Positions 35,343-44,200 of a DNA stretch of 64,000 nucleotides are shown here, piece by piece (position 1 is the stretch's first letter; each line of letters opens with the position of its first letter). The stretch is from NCBI RefSeq assembly GCF_014651015.1, contig NZ_BMWB01000020.1, positions 1-64,000 of the forward strand, read 5' to 3'. Under the pieces are notes generated by a model. That model was not told where the DNA came from, did no database searches, and was given only the letters and a program-made list of their open reading frames with translations. The DNA is from Streptomyces xantholiticus (GTDB lineage: Bacteria > Actinomycetota > Actinomycetes > Streptomycetales > Streptomycetaceae). The translations under genes were made by a program, and so were the position numbers.

Positions 35343-38207
35343 TCACGTCGCCTCGCGCCGGGCGAGGGCCCCGCGGGAGCGCGTGACCAGGGCCGCCAGC
35401 AGGGCGGCGCCCACCGGGACGGCGACCAACAGGGCCGCCAGGGTGGCCCAGGGCACGACGATCGGCACGTAGGGCATCGAGCCCGCCCCGCCCCAGCCCT
35501 CGTCGAGCGCCTCCTGGTACCAGCTGATCTGCTCCCGCTTCTCCGTGAGCCGCAGCCCGATCGCCGGCAGCACGCCGGCCGCCGAGCCGAGGACCACACC
35601 CATCGCGGCCACCACCCCGCACTGGAAGCCGCTGAGCGTCCTGCGGACCCTCGGCGGGGCACCGACCGCGGCCAGTGTCTTCAGGTCGGCCTCCGCGTCC
35701 GCCTGGGCGAGCCCGGTGGCGATTCCCGCCGCGCCGATGGTGATCAGCCCGGCGAATACGGTGAGCGCCAGCAGGATGATGCTGCTCTCGCTGGTGTAGC
35801 CCTCCTCGATGTGCAGCTCGACCTCGGTACCCGTCTTGTCCAGCTCGCCGTCGAGCCGCTGGCGCTGTTCGGTGCTCGGCATCGTGTCGGTCGTGTAGTA
35901 CGCGCCGAGCGGCGCCGTGGTGAGACCCGCCGACTTGGCCGCGGACGGCGCCAGCAGCATGGGCAGTCCGTACGACTTGGCCGTGGCGGGCATCTGGTGG
36001 GCGGTGAAGCTCTTGACCTCGCCGGGGATCTCCTCGCCCTTCTCGAGAGCCTGGTCGGCGGCGTCCGTGTCGGTGACCAGCCGGATGTCGACCTTGCCCT
36101 TGGCGTTGACGTTGCGCTTGTCGAAGGACACGAGCTGACCTGCGGCAAGGGCCTTCTCGGCGGCCGGGTCGTCGATCCCCAGGACCTTGAGCAGCTTCGC
36201 GTCGCCGATCACCAGACCGCCGTCGGTGTAGACACCGCCGCCGTTGCCTTCCTGGCACCGCCAGTCCTCGGCCAGCTTGCGCCGTTCGGCCTTGCTGAAC
36301 TTCTCCGAAGGGTCCTGGTCCGGGTGCGCCGGGTCCCACGCCCACAGCGGGCACTCGTTCGCCTTGGGCACGACGATCTCCATACGGCCGCAGCCGTCCC
36401 CGCTGTCGTAGGGCGAGCAGCTGGACTTGCCGACGATCACCCGATCCACGTCTGCCCGTACTTCCACGGGCAGCAGCTTCTGCACGGTGTCGCGTACGGC
36501 GGGCACGTCCCGGCCGCCACCCTCGTTGATCACCACGGAGACGGCACCGTGGGGCAGCTGCGCCTGGTACTCGGCCTCGCCCTGTGCGTCCCTGCTCGCG
36601 GCGTAGGTGGCGACGGCCACCGTGCCCGCCACAGCGGCCAGCACCGCGGCCACCGCGGGCGCCGTGCGTCCCCGGTTGCGTACGGCGTCGCGGAGCGCGA
36701 GCCGCGGGGAGAGCGGCAGGACGCGTCCGATCCGGCCGAACAGCCCGACCAGGGCCGGGGTCAGGGCGACCACGCCCAGTTCCGCCAGGGCGCTGCCACC
36801 CGCGACGACGGCGACCTGGTCCGTCATCGTCGATCCGTACAGTGCGATCCCCGCACCGAGGGTCACCGCGATCAGGCCGATGACCGGCAGGACCCGGCTG
36901 CTGCGGCGCACACCGCGACGGCCGGTGAGCGAGGCGAGGACGGTCTGACGGGACGAGGTGATGGCGGGCACGATCGCGGCCAGCAGACCGGTCAGCACCG
37001 CGAGCAGCGCGATGCCGAACAGCTCCAGCGGCCGTACGTCGAAGTGGCCGAAGCGCTTGCCCATGTAGCTCTCGAGCACGGGCTGGAGCAGATAGGTGAG
37101 GACCAGGCCGAGGACCGTGCCCACCACGGCGGCGGCGACACCGATCACCAGACCGCCGCCGAGAACGATGGCCCGGATGTGCCGCCGGTCGCCGCCGTTG
37201 GCGCCGACCAGACCCAGCTGGCGGCGTGAGCGGCGGGCGCCGACCGCGAAGGCAGGGCCGGCGAGCAGGCAGATCTCCAGCATCGCCAGGCCGACGACGG
37301 TGCCGACCGCGGCGAGAGCGGCGGCCTTGGCGGCCGCGCTCTCCTCGTATTTGCCCCAGCCCTCCTCCTGGAACAGCGGCACTTCCGAGTCGGCCGGCGG
37401 GTCCAGCGAAACGGCCCGCGAATTGACCGTCACACCCTTGGTGTTGATGTCCTTGACGACGTTCCACGTGAAACCACCGGGGACGGTCGCAAGGATCGTC
37501 GTCGACGGCGAGGTGCCGGAGAATCCGGCCGCCTGGAGCGCCTTGTCGAGCGGCGCGAGCATCGAGCCCGGCAGCGCGTTCACCTGGTCGGTGTCCAGCG
37601 CGTCCGGGAGCTCGTACGAGCCGACGATGCGGTACTCGCGGTCGAAACCGCGTGCGGTGAGTTTGGAGCCCACCTTCAGTCCGCTGCTCTCGAGGAAGTG
37701 CGTGGTCGCGGCGACCTCGTCGGCCTTCTGCGGCAGTCGGCCGCTGACGACGTCCATGAGGCCCTTGGCCATCGGGTCCGAGGCCTTGAGCTCGCGGATC
37801 TCGGTGTGCAGCAGGCCGTGTGTCGTACGGAGCTTCGCGGAACCGGTGGTGTCCGCCAGCGTCTTGGCGCCTGTGGGCAGGGCCTTCGCGAGGTCCGTGC
37901 TCCCTTCCGGCCACGGCTTGTCGTCGAAGTTGCCGACCGGGTTGTAGCTCTGGCCGTCCGGCGACTGCATGATCGGCACGCCGCCCATGCCGGGGTCGGA
38001 GAGCCTGGCGTCGGCCGAGCCGAGGGAACGCTGCAGGCTCTGCTCGGTGGAGAGTTCGGCACTGCGCAGGGTGAGGTCCGCGGCGCTCACGCCGAGGATG
38101 GGCAGGGCGATCATGGCCAGGACGAGGAAGCTGCGTCCCTTGGAGCGCCAGGCGTCGCGGCGCGCGATCCGGATCGCGGCGCGCCAGGAGTGGTACCAGG
38201 TCATCAC
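35343..38207 (-). CDS. FtsX-family ABC transporter permease (large, two FtsX domains)
   Basis: 954 aa. Begins with a MacB-like N-terminal segment (SKGRSFLVLAMIALPILGVS), a large extracytoplasmic region, a first FtsX block of three helices around residues 290-420, further helices at 430-550, a second extracytoplasmic domain with Cys pairs (CSPYDSGDGC) and a final FtsX block ending near residue 950. Such permeases work with LolD-type ATPases in export of peptides or lipoproteins, or in stress resistance. The GTG start overlaps the ATPase stop (GTGA); ATG 38204 is one codon inside. A degenerate parS (37461-37474) lies within the gene. Confidence 0.92.
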   Translation of the reverse strand: MMTWYHSWRAAIRIARRDAWRSKGRSFLVLAMIALPILGVSAADLTLRSAELSTEQSLQRSLGSADARLSDPGMGGVPIMQSPDGQSYNPVGNFDDKPWPEGSTDLAKALPTGAKTLADTTGSAKLRTTHGLLHTEIRELKASDPMAKGLMDVVSGRLPQKADEVAATTHFLESSGLKVGSKLTARGFDREYRIVGSYELPDALDTDQVNALPGSMLAPLDKALQAAGFSGTSPSTTILATVPGGFTWNVVKDINTKGVTVNSRAVSLDPPADSEVPLFQEEGWGKYEESAAAKAAALAAVGTVVGLAMLEICLLAGPAFAVGARRSRRQLGLVGANGGDRRHIRAIVLGGGLVIGVAAAVVGTVLGLVLTYLLQPVLESYMGKRFGHFDVRPLELFGIALLAVLTGLLAAIVPAITSSRQTVLASLTGRRGVRRSSRVLPVIGLIAVTLGAGIALYGSTMTDQVAVVAGGSALAELGVVALTPALVGLFGRIGRVLPLSPRLALRDAVRNRGRTAPAVAAVLAAVAGTVAVATYAASRDAQGEAEYQAQLPHGAVSVVINEGGGRDVPAVRDTVQKLLPVEVRADVDRVIVGKSSCSPYDSGDGCGRMEIVVPKANECPLWAWDPAHPDQDPSEKFSKAERRKLAEDWRCQEGNGGGVYTDGGLVIGDAKLLKVLGIDDPAAEKALAAGQLVSFDKRNVNAKGKVDIRLVTDTDAADQALEKGEEIPGEVKSFTAHQMPATAKSYGLPMLLAPSAAKSAGLTTAPLGAYYTTDTMPSTEQRQRLDGELDKTGTEVELHIEEGYTSESSIILLALTVFAGLITIGAAGIATGLAQADAEADLKTLAAVGAPPRVRRTLSGFQCGVVAAMGVVLGSAAGVLPAIGLRLTEKREQISWYQEALDEGWGGAGSMPYVPIVVPWATLAALLVAVPVGAALLAALVTRSRGALARREAT
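37461..37474. other. Degenerate parS-like site inside the ABC permease gene
   Basis: GTTCCACGTGAAAC differs from the parS core by one base, at position 4. Single-mismatch copies can bind ParB weakly; whether this one does is not knowable from sequence. Confidence 0.4.
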
Positions 38208-38965
38208 AGTTCGGCCGCCTGGCCGGAGAGCAGCGAGTCCGCCTGGCTACGGACGGTCTGGTCGACGACCGCGCCGTCGCGCAGGAACACCACACGGTCG
38301 GCCCAGGCGGCGAAGCGCGGCTCGTGCGTGACGAGGATGCCGGCGGCACCCGCGTCGCAGCGTGAGCGCAGCAGCGCGAGGACCGACTCGCCGGTCTCGG
38401 AGTCGAGGGCGCCGGTCGGCTCGTCGGCGAGGACGAGGCGGCGGTCGCCCACGAGGGCGCGGGCGATGGCCACCCGCTGTTGCTGACCACCGGACATCTC
38501 GTCCGGGAAGCGGTCGGCGAGGTGGCCGAGCTCCATCTCCTGGAGGGCGGCGACGGCTTCGCCGCGGGCCTTGCGCGCGGAGACACCGTCGAGCTCGCGC
38601 GGCAGGGCGACGTTCTCGGCGGCGGTGAGCGCGGGGATGAGGTTGTAGTCCTGGAACACATAGCCGATGCTGCGGCGGCGCAGCGCGGCGAGCGTCTTGC
38701 GGTCGGCGGTCGTGATGTCGGTGTTCTCGACGATCACTCGCCCGGAGGTCGGAACGTCGAGGCCGCCCGCGATGGTGAGCAGGGTGGACTTGCCGGAGCC
38801 CGAAGGGCCCATGACGGCGACGAGTTCGCCGGGGAAGACATCGAGGTTGATACCGCGCAGGGCGTGCACCTCGGTGGCGCCGCTGCCGTGCACACGGGTC
38901 AGTTGCTGGAGTTGCAGAACAGGTGGCTGTGACGACTGAGGCTGCTGTGAAAGCCGTTCGGACAT
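38204..38965 (-). CDS. LolD/MacB-type ABC transporter ATP-binding protein
   Basis: About 253 aa. Walker A GPSGSGKSTLL, signature MSGGQQQRVAIARAL and Walker B RLVLADEPTGALD are intact. It powers the FtsX-type permease encoded immediately downstream with a 4-bp overlap. The start at 38965 (MSERLSQQ) follows GGGGGA; an ATG at 39010 is in frame. The gene order PadR, ATPase, permease is a common inducible export cassette. Confidence 0.94.
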   Translation of the reverse strand: MSERLSQQPQSSQPPVLQLQQLTRVHGSGATEVHALRGINLDVFPGELVAVMGPSGSGKSTLLTIAGGLDVPTSGRVIVENTDITTADRKTLAALRRRSIGYVFQDYNLIPALTAAENVALPRELDGVSARKARGEAVAALQEMELGHLADRFPDEMSGGQQQRVAIARALVGDRRLVLADEPTGALDSETGESVLALLRSRCDAGAAGILVTHEPRFAAWADRVVFLRDGAVVDQTVRSQADSLLSGQAAEL

Positions 38966-39154
38966 GGGTGGGTCCCCCTTGGACGGACGCGTGCACACGA
39001 GCGGGTGCACGGAGAGGTGAGCGGTCGGCCCGTCGGGCCGATGCAGATCGATGGGCCGCCCTCCGACCTGACGGCCGGTACACGGCGGCGCCGGCGCCAG
39101 GCCGGCTGGTCGGGCTGCCGGTTCGGCTGGTGGTCGGCCAGGGCCGGTCGGGTG

Positions 39155-39793
39155 CTAGTCGGGGCGTGGCCGGCGCGGGCCGGCTGCGGCCGCCGGTGCC
39201 TGGGTGACCGGGGCGGGCGGCGCGGCCGTTCCCGTCTCCCGTCCGGCCGCCGCCGCGAGCCTGATGAGCCGGACCTCGCAGTGGTCGAGCCAGCGTGCCT
39301 CCGCCTCGGTCTGGAAGATCAGCTGTTCCAGCACGAGCAGCCAGGCGACGTCGTCCCGCTCCTGCGAGCCCCCGCTCTCGATGGCGGCGAGTGCCTGGGC
39401 CTTGAGGCGTGTGTAGTCCTGCATCGCGTTCACGGTGTGGTGGCGCTGTGACTGGATGACGGCACGGATGTCCACGCCGGGCGCGCCGACCGCCATCGCG
39501 AGCTTGATGGCCAGTTCGTCACGGGGTGGGCTGCTGCGGTCCACGGGAGTCTCGAACCAGCTCCTGAGCTCGGAGCGACCGGTGTCCGTGATGGCGTAGA
39601 GCGCGTGTCCCGCCTCGTCCTCACCGCTCTGCGCGACCATGCCGTCGCGTTCCAGACGATTGAGGGTCGTGTAGACCTGGCCCACGTTCAGAGGCCAGGT
39701 CGCGCCCGTACGGGACTCGAACTCCGAGCGGAGCTGGGAGCCGTATCGGGGGCCGTGCTCGAGCAGGGCGAGAAGCCCGTGGCGGATGGACAT
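39155..39793 (-). CDS. PadR-family transcriptional regulator
   Basis: About 212 aa. The winged helix covers residues 1-80 (LLALLEHGPRYGSQLRSEFE, GQVYTTLNRLERDGMV), followed by the Vir-type helical C-domain. A Pro/Ala-rich tail of 30 residues closes it. The ATG at 39793 has no ribosome site; it lies inside a 24-bp ATAC/GTAT palindrome, which suggests a leaderless transcript repressed by PadR itself. It precedes the ABC genes by about 190 bp on the same strand and probably controls them. Confidence 0.92.
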   Translation of the reverse strand: MSIRHGLLALLEHGPRYGSQLRSEFESRTGATWPLNVGQVYTTLNRLERDGMVAQSGEDEAGHALYAITDTGRSELRSWFETPVDRSSPPRDELAIKLAMAVGAPGVDIRAVIQSQRHHTVNAMQDYTRLKAQALAAIESGGSQERDDVAWLLVLEQLIFQTEAEARWLDHCEVRLIRLAAAAGRETGTAAPPAPVTQAPAAAAGPRRPRPD

Positions 39794-39815
39794 ACTCAGT
39801 ATGTATACCGAGTAT
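39792..39815. promoter_or_regulatory. PadR operator overlapping the padR start codon
   Basis: An imperfect 24-bp palindrome with ATACTCAGTAT on one arm and GTATACCGAGTAT on the other. ATAC-GTAT symmetry is the known form of PadR sites. It covers the initiator ATG and the presumable -10 region. Confidence 0.7.
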
Positions 39816-39876
39816 GCCGTGCGGGGCAACCATCGCTGGAGGGAGCGCGGCATCCGTCCTGAGACGGACGCGGCGT

Positions 39877-40449
39877 TCAGCGACGCCGCAGCCGCACGCC
39901 GAGAAAGCCGATGCCGAGGCCCATCAGAGCCATGCCGATGCCCAGCGACAGCGGCGAGACCTGCTCGCCCACGGGCAAGGGGGTGGCCTGAGGTGCCTGG
40001 TGGCGGGCGGCGGCGGGCTCGCTCCGGTGCGGCGCCGCTGTCGGCGCGTCCCAGCCGCCGGCGGACGCATCCGTCTCGGGTGCCGGGTCCTCCGCAGGAC
40101 GGGTGGATGCCGCAGGCTCCTCGCTGCGGGGCGACTCACCCCGGGCGGGCCAGGAGGGCCGCCCGGGCCGTGAGGACTTCGAGGGCGCGGCGCTCGCCGA
40201 GGGCGACGTCGCCGCCGCCGGCGCACGCGTGGGACTCGCCGACGTGCTCGAGCTCGGCGACGGCGTCACCTGCCGCCCGGGCCGCGGGCGCCCCTCACCG
40301 GCCTGGCGACCCGCGAGCGAGGCCGAGGCACTCGGCTTCGGGGACCGCTCGGGAGCCCTGGGCTCCTCGGCACTGGCGACCGGCACGGCCGCCAGCAGCA
40401 GTAGCGAAGCGACGGTGATCACGCATCGGGTGCGCAGTCCTGGAGTCAC
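39877..40449 (-). CDS. Secreted Ser/Pro-rich protein with C-terminal membrane anchor
   Basis: About 190 aa. The GTG at 40449 follows GGGAGGGG and opens with a clear signal peptide (VITVASLLLLAAVPVASAEE). The middle is low complexity in Ser, Pro, Ala and Arg. A single helix near the end (LGIGMALMGLGIGFLGV) followed by RLRRR anchors it. There is no LPXTG. I do not recognise a family; a wall-spanning stalk protein is a guess. Confidence 0.65.
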   Translation of the reverse strand: MTPGLRTRCVITVASLLLLAAVPVASAEEPRAPERSPKPSASASLAGRQAGEGRPRPGRQVTPSPSSSTSASPTRAPAAATSPSASAAPSKSSRPGRPSWPARGESPRSEEPAASTRPAEDPAPETDASAGGWDAPTAAPHRSEPAAARHQAPQATPLPVGEQVSPLSLGIGMALMGLGIGFLGVRLRRR

Positions 40450-40634
40450 CGGATGACCCCTCCCGTGCCGAGTGGTCGTAGCCGACATATCGGACTCAGA
40501 GTCACATGCGGCTGTATCTCCGGCATCCCGGGCGGAAGGTCGGGCCCGCCCGGTCGCAGGACGAAGGCCCGGCACGCAGTGCGCGTACCGGGCCGTTTGC
40601 TGCGGGCAGCGCCCTGGAGGGCGCTCAGGAGGGC

Positions 40635-42239
40635 TTACTCCGGATAGCCGGTGGAGACCTCGAGGGTGAAGGTGGCGTTCTCCGGGGAGACCTCGGTGTC
40701 GGCCAGCGGGAACTGCGAGACCACAATGTCCTCGCCCCACTGGGCGTTCGCCTTCTCCTTCACTTCCACCTTCCAGCCCGCGGCCTGGGCGCACTCCTTG
40801 ACGGAGAGAATGTCCTTGTAGACGAAGTCCGGCGCATCGACCTTGGACGGGTCGTCGTAGCTCTCCCTCGCGTCCGAACATTTGGTGCTGTCGATGGTCC
40901 GGTTGCGCTCAGGCCCCTTGTAGCCCGCCTTCTGCGACTCGCTCGTCGTAGGGTCGCCGCCGGCCTCCGTGCCCGGGTCGTCGTCGCCGTTCAGCTCGAG
41001 CGCCGCGACCAGGCCGCCGACGGCCAGCAGCGCCACCACGACCGCGCCCACGATCACCGGCATGTTCCGCTTGCCGCCGCTACCGCTGCCACCCATGGGC
41101 GACTGCTGCGGCGAGATCATGTACGGGGGCGGAGTGGACGCGGCCGGAGCCGGCGACTGGTACGCCGGTGCCGGCGTCGGGTAGCCGTAGTGCGGTGCCG
41201 GGGCCGGCGTCGGCGGGCCGTACGGACCGGGCTGGTACGGCGTCTGGACGCCGCTCTGCGGCGCCGGGGTCGACTGGTCGAGCGGAGGGAACACGGCGGA
41301 TCCGACGCCCGCTCCGCTGTTCGCGGGCGCACCGCTGATGATCACCGGCGCGCCCGTGTGCCCCGCGCTCGCGACCCGCGCGCACTCGTCGCGCATGGCC
41401 GCAGCGCTCGGAAAACGCTCGTTCGGGTTCTTCTTCAGGGCCCGCGCCACCAGTGCGTCCATCGCAGGGGTGACGGAGCGGTTGATGGTGGACGGAGCGA
41501 CCGGCTCCTCCTGCACATGGGCGTACGCGATCGCCAGCGGCGAGTCCGCGTCGAACGGCAGCCGTCCGGTCAGCAGCTGGAAGAGCATGATGCCGACCGA
41601 GTACAGGTCGGACCGGGCGTCCACACCGCGGCCCAGCGCCTGCTCGGGAGAGAGGTACTGCGGGGTGCCGACGACCATGCCGGTCTGCGTCATCGAGGTG
41701 ACGCCCGACTGCATGGCGCGGGCGATGCCGAAGTCCATCACCTTGACGACGCCGCGCTTGGTCATCATCACGTTGCCGGGCTTGATGTCGCGGTGGACCA
41801 GGCCCATCTCGTGGCTGGTCTCCAGCGCGGCCAGCACGTCGGCGGTGACCTTGAGCGCCTTGTCGGCGGGCATCGCGCCGTACTGCTGGATGTCCGCGGC
41901 CAGCACGGACCCCAGCGGCCGGCCCTCCACGTACTCCATGACGATGTACGGCATCAGGGAGCCGTCGAGCTCGTCCTCACCGGTGTCGAAGACCGACACG
42001 ATGTTGGTGTGTGAGAGCTTGGCCACCGCCTGGGCCTCGCGCCGGAACCGCTCGCGGAAGGACTGCTCGCGCCCCAGTTCCGTGTGGAGCGTCTTGATGG
42101 CGACCTGGCGGTCGAGCGCCGAGTCGTAAGCCAGATAGACGGAGGCCATGCCGCCTTCGCCGAGCAGATCGCGAAGCTGATACCGGCCGCCCGCCACGGA
42201 ACCACCCGCATAGCGGCCCTGCGCGCCGTCCTGGCTCAT
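40635..42239 (-). CDS. Ser/Thr protein kinase with one divergent PASTA domain
   Basis: 534 aa receptor kinase. Lys49, catalytic Asp151 in HRDIKPGNV and MDFGIARAM are intact; the activation loop has TSMTQTGM. A Pro/Tyr/Ala-rich juxtamembrane segment (residues 300-375) leads to one helix (MPVIVGAVVVALLAVGGLV). The outside part of about 110 residues has a single PASTA-like repeat (APDFVYKDILSVKECAQAAGW to TFTLEVSTG, given by its ends) with two cysteines, one just before and one inside it. It diverges from another kinase gene at 42608 over 368 bp. Confidence 0.93.
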   Translation of the reverse strand: MSQDGAQGRYAGGSVAGGRYQLRDLLGEGGMASVYLAYDSALDRQVAIKTLHTELGREQSFRERFRREAQAVAKLSHTNIVSVFDTGEDELDGSLMPYIVMEYVEGRPLGSVLAADIQQYGAMPADKALKVTADVLAALETSHEMGLVHRDIKPGNVMMTKRGVVKVMDFGIARAMQSGVTSMTQTGMVVGTPQYLSPEQALGRGVDARSDLYSVGIMLFQLLTGRLPFDADSPLAIAYAHVQEEPVAPSTINRSVTPAMDALVARALKKNPNERFPSAAAMRDECARVASAGHTGAPVIISGAPANSGAGVGSAVFPPLDQSTPAPQSGVQTPYQPGPYGPPTPAPAPHYGYPTPAPAYQSPAPAASTPPPYMISPQQSPMGGSGSGGKRNMPVIVGAVVVALLAVGGLVAALELNGDDDPGTEAGGDPTTSESQKAGYKGPERNRTIDSTKCSDARESYDDPSKVDAPDFVYKDILSVKECAQAAGWKVEVKEKANAQWGEDIVVSQFPLADTEVSPENATFTLEVSTGYPE

Positions 42240-42607
42240 GACTGTGCATCCCCCTCGGCGCGGTGGCCCGACGGCCCGGCCCGCGATGGTTCGCTTCTGC
42301 TGGCGATCCTTGTCCCGCGTCGAGAAACCCGGACCGTGATCCCGTATTACGGGGCAAGTCTGCCGCAGGGGTCCGACACGTCAAGCCAGGTGCCCGTTCC
42401 GTGACCGTACGCACAACAAGCGTCTCGGAAGCGTTACAGGAACAGCATGCGATTTGCACCGCCCCACGCCCAGCAGGTTTGATGGCCGGTCTCTCTCGAA
42501 ATCCGGCCTGCCACGCCAAGGCTGTAGCGTGACGTGGCACAGCACCACGAGAAATGGCAGCCCCGCAAGCACGGTACGCACGCGGACAGATACGACGGCG
42601 AGGACTG
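42240..42607. other. Divergent regulatory region between two kinase genes
   Basis: 368 bp without a convincing gene. It must contain promoters for both kinases. A CCCGTATTACGGG palindrome at about 42343-42355 is the only symmetric element I can point to; it lies about 105 bp upstream of the minus-strand kinase. Confidence 0.5.
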
Positions 42608-44146
42608 ATGGCACCCGAACCCGGAGCAGACGGCAGCGGCGTGCCGGATTCTGCGGACGCCTGGGGTGTCGGCGGACTGGTCGGCGACGGCCGCTACCGC
42701 CTGACGCACCGTCTCGGCCGCGGTGGAATGGCGGAGGTGTTCGCGGCGGAGGACGTACGGCTCGGCCGTACCGTCGCCGTCAAGCTGCTGCGTGCCGATC
42801 TGGCGGAGGACCCCGTCTCCAAGGCCCGCTTCACGCGCGAGGCCCAGTCGGTCGCCGGCCTCAACCACCACGCGGTGGTGGCGGTCTACGACTCCGGCGA
42901 GGACGTCGTGGGCAGCCAGACCGTCCCCTACATCGTGATGGAACTCGTCGAGGGACGCACCATCCGCGATCTGCTCGTCAACGCGGAGGCCCCGCCGCCC
43001 GAGCAGGCTCTGATCATCGTCTCGGGCGTCCTCGAAGCGCTCGCCTACTCGCACCAGCACGGCATCGTGCACCGCGACATCAAGCCCGCCAACGTCATCA
43101 TCACCAACTCCGGCGCGGTGAAGGTGATGGACTTCGGCATCGCGCGCGCACTGCACGGCGCGCAGTCGACGATGACCCAGACCGGCATGGTCATGGGCAC
43201 GCCCCAGTACCTCTCCCCTGAGCAGGCCCTCGGCAAGGCCGTCGACCACCGGTCCGACCTGTACGCGACGGGCTGCCTGCTCTACGAACTGCTCGCGCTA
43301 CGGCCGCCGTTCACCGGCGAGACGCCGCTCTCCGTGGTCTACCAGCACGTTCAGGACATCCCCGTCCCGCCGTCCGAGGTCTCGGACGTCGTGCCGCCCG
43401 AGCTCGACGGGCTGGTCATGCGCTCGCTCGCGAAGGACCCGGACGACCGGTTCCAGAGCGCGGAGGAGATGCGCGGACTGGTCCAGTACGGGCTGCAGAT
43501 GCTCCAGCAGCAGGGCAGCCACAACGGCGCCTGGAGCACGGGCCCGGTCGATCTCTACGAGGGCGGCGCCGCGACCAGGGGCATGGCCGGCCCGACCGCC
43601 GTGCACCCCGTGCACGGCGAGACCTCACAGGGCCCGATCCTCCCGCCGATGAACCCGAACGACGGGGGCTACGACGGCGGTTACGGAGGCGGAAACGGCC
43701 GAGGCGGCCGGGGCAGGGTCTGGCTGCTCGCCGCTCTCGCGGTGGTGGCGGTCGTCGCGGGCATCGCCTTCGCGCTCAACAAGGCGAACGACACCGGCAA
43801 CAACAAACCGGGGGACGGCAAAACGGTCTCCGAGCCGCCGAGAACGACGCCGGAGGAGAGCCCGACGCCGACGGACGAGGAGACCGAGGCCACAGAAGAG
43901 CCGGACACGTCGACCGGCGGGGACTCGTGGTCGTCCTGGACTCCCTCGGACCAGCCGTCGTTCACTCCGAGCACCCCGCAGACGCCGTCGGACGACCCGA
44001 CGACGACGGACCCCACGGACGATCCGACGGGCGACCCCACGGACGACCCGACCGGGGACCCGACCGGCGACCCGACCGGGGACCCGACGGGTGGGCCGAC
44101 CGGCGACCCGACGGGCAATCCGGGTGGGGACCCCGACGAGGAGTGA
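42608..44146 (+). CDS. Ser/Thr protein kinase with Asp-Pro-Thr-Gly repeat ectodomain
   Basis: About 512 aa. Lys59, catalytic Asp157 in HRDIKPANV and DFGIARAL are intact. One helix (VWLLAALAVVAVVAGIAFAL) near residue 380. The outside part has no PASTA; it is a Thr/Glu/Ser-rich stalk ending in about ten DPTG/DPTD units. The start at 42608 (MAPEPGADG) follows GGCGAGGA; an upstream ATG at 42554 is in frame. Its kinase domain is very similar to that of the diverging gene at 40635, which suggests an inverted duplication with different sensors. Confidence 0.93.
   Translation: MAPEPGADGSGVPDSADAWGVGGLVGDGRYRLTHRLGRGGMAEVFAAEDVRLGRTVAVKLLRADLAEDPVSKARFTREAQSVAGLNHHAVVAVYDSGEDVVGSQTVPYIVMELVEGRTIRDLLVNAEAPPPEQALIIVSGVLEALAYSHQHGIVHRDIKPANVIITNSGAVKVMDFGIARALHGAQSTMTQTGMVMGTPQYLSPEQALGKAVDHRSDLYATGCLLYELLALRPPFTGETPLSVVYQHVQDIPVPPSEVSDVVPPELDGLVMRSLAKDPDDRFQSAEEMRGLVQYGLQMLQQQGSHNGAWSTGPVDLYEGGAATRGMAGPTAVHPVHGETSQGPILPPMNPNDGGYDGGYGGGNGRGGRGRVWLLAALAVVAVVAGIAFALNKANDTGNNKPGDGKTVSEPPRTTPEESPTPTDEETEATEEPDTSTGGDSWSSWTPSDQPSFTPSTPQTPSDDPTTTDPTDDPTGDPTDDPTGDPTGDPTGDPTGGPTGDPTGNPGGDPDEE
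43990..44139 (+). repeat. 12-nt tandem repeats encoding Asp-Pro-Thr-Gly
   Basis: Imperfect GACCCGACCGGN units at the 3' end of the kinase gene, about ten copies. They encode a rigid acidic stalk and are prone to copy-number change. Confidence 0.8.
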
Positions 44147-44200
44147 CGGGAGGGGCGACGACTGCGAGGCGTGGCACCGTGCGCCTCGCCCGCGCCCGCG

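Noticed and set aside
35320..38661. 1113-codon minus-strand ORF over the ABC permease and ATPase
   Set aside because: Frame-shifted shadow on the same strand; residues are Arg/Gly/Ala-rich, and the true frames contain Walker motifs and FtsX helices.
43990..44139. Repeat considered as a mobile or regulatory array
   Set aside because: The 12-nt units are the coding sequence of the kinase stalk and keep the frame.
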